Source: Myxococcus stipitatus
GTDB taxonomy: Bacteria > Myxococcota > Myxococcia > Myxococcales > Myxococcaceae
NCBI RefSeq assembly: GCF_037414475.1
Contig: NZ_CP147913.1
Location: 4,526,001 to 4,590,000 of the forward strand
DNA: 64,000 nt
Direction of reading: 5' to 3'
Part shown: positions 63,577 through 64,000 of the stretch, piece after piece
Position numbering within the stretch: position 1 is the stretch's first letter
How the letters are laid out: each line of letters starts with the position of its first letter
Notes under the pieces: model-generated
Told to the model about the DNA's origin: nothing
Seen by the model: only the letters and a program-made list of their open reading frames with translations
Databases searched by the model: none
Made by a program: the position numbers and the translations under genes

Positions 63577-64000
63577 TCAAAGAGCATCCCCGGGGGCACT
63601 CCGCTCGTGAATCCAGACGTGCTCCGGGCCCCAGGTGAAGAGGAGCCAGTGCCGGGAGAGGAGGGTGAAGCCGGGGCCCTCCACGGGGCGGGTGACGGTG
63701 AGGACCCGGGTGCCGGGGCGGCAGGTGCGCAGCCGCTCGACGAGGCGCTCCCGCGTCTCGGGGGCCAGCGCGGTCCAGTTGATGAAGACGTGGGTGGCGT
63801 CGCTCAGGTCGGCCTGGGTGGCATCCCCCAGGAGCAGCTCCGCGCCCGCGCGGCTCACCAGTCCCGAGGCGAGCGACACGTGTTGCTCCAGGAGCTCGAC
63901 GCCCCGGGCCCTGGCGCCCAGCCAGCGCGCGGCGAGGAGCACGCGTCCTCGGCCCGCGCCCAGGTCGACCAGGAGGGAGGTGGCGTCGAGGCCCGCCTGC
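63577..64000 (-). CDS. SAM-dependent methyltransferase, cut by the window edge
   Basis: The gene runs off the right end. The visible 140 or so residues include the SAM-binding LLVDLGAGRGRVLLAA glycine-rich motif just before a GVELLEQHV acidic turn, then DATQADLSDATHVFINWTAL and a C-terminal region. The fold is class I Rossmann methyltransferase; the target is unknown. FINWTAL resembles the NPP(Y/F)-like or DOT1-like catalytic-site segment of methyltransferases. The N-terminus is missing from the window. Confidence 0.7.
   Translation of the reverse strand, partial: QAGLDATSLLVDLGAGRGRVLLAARWLGARARGVELLEQHVSLASGLVSRAGAELLLGDATQADLSDATHVFINWTALAPETRERLVERLRTCRPGTRVLTVTRPVEGPGFTLLSRHWLLFTWGPEHVWIHERSAPGDAL

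Overview
The window is high-GC DNA from a delta-proteobacterial myxobacterium, most likely family Myxococcaceae (Myxococcus/Corallococcus group). The evidence is a bactofilin gene directly after parAB, GTTCCACGTGGAAC parS sites in a dense cluster, many Ser/Thr kinases and an FHA-type sigma-54 activator, and a codon bias with G or C at nearly every third position. It covers the origin-proximal part of the chromosome. No rRNA, tRNA or CRISPR was found.

Layout. At 0-3.5 kb there are a zinc-finger/DUF4190 membrane protein, a DUF2267 protein and a HEAT-repeat protein. At 3.5-10.4 kb lies the classical origin cluster: dnaA diverges from rpmH-rnpA-yidD-yidC-khpB(jag)-(small gene)-mnmE, and the dnaA-rpmH spacer carries inverted repeats and weak DnaA-box-like sites. 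At 10.4-21.2 kb are housekeeping and accessory genes: a Uma2 protein, an MshEN-domain protein, SppA, a metallophosphoesterase, a coiled-coil protein, an M16 protease, a ClpX-type zinc-finger protein and a Bcr/CflA-type exporter. At 22-24.6 kb, mnmG-rsmG carries two exact DnaA boxes at the junction.

In most bacteria rsmG is followed directly by parA-parB. Here the two are separated by about 13 kb (24.6-37.6 kb). This stretch holds a few orphan genes, a decayed ISKra4-like transposase, a dispersed 72-bp repeat, a long gene-free stretch and a very large centromere. I count 31 exact parS palindromes between 30902 and 34819, ten copies with one mismatch, and many more decayed ones. The array is a satellite: three-site units of about 235 bp at 31.4-33.2 kb, then a 136-139 bp satellite at 34.2-36.0 kb in which parS sequences are progressively eroded. 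Two single-mismatch parS copies sit upstream of parA, one beside a possible -10 element, which suggests ParB feedback. parA, parB and the bactofilin gene follow at 37.6-39.8 kb.

At 39.8-64 kb come a lipoprotein, the ergothioneine pair egtB-egtD, a single-domain response regulator, a RelE/ParE-like orphan, an XRE regulator, two Ser/Thr kinases (one with a long TPR tail), a CLC channel, an ankyrin protein, a large secreted protein with a CxxCH motif and Ig-like domains, an ornithine-cyclodeaminase-family enzyme, a LecB-like fucose lectin that seems truncated at its 5' end, an FHA/AAA+/double-HTH sigma-54 activator beside an aegerolysin-like gene, and a methyltransferase cut by the window edge.

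Working together: DnaA fires the origin; ParB loads on the satellite centromere; ParA moves it; and the neighbouring bactofilin is a plausible scaffold. The most unusual part of the window is the satellite-like centromere and its gradient of parS decay.
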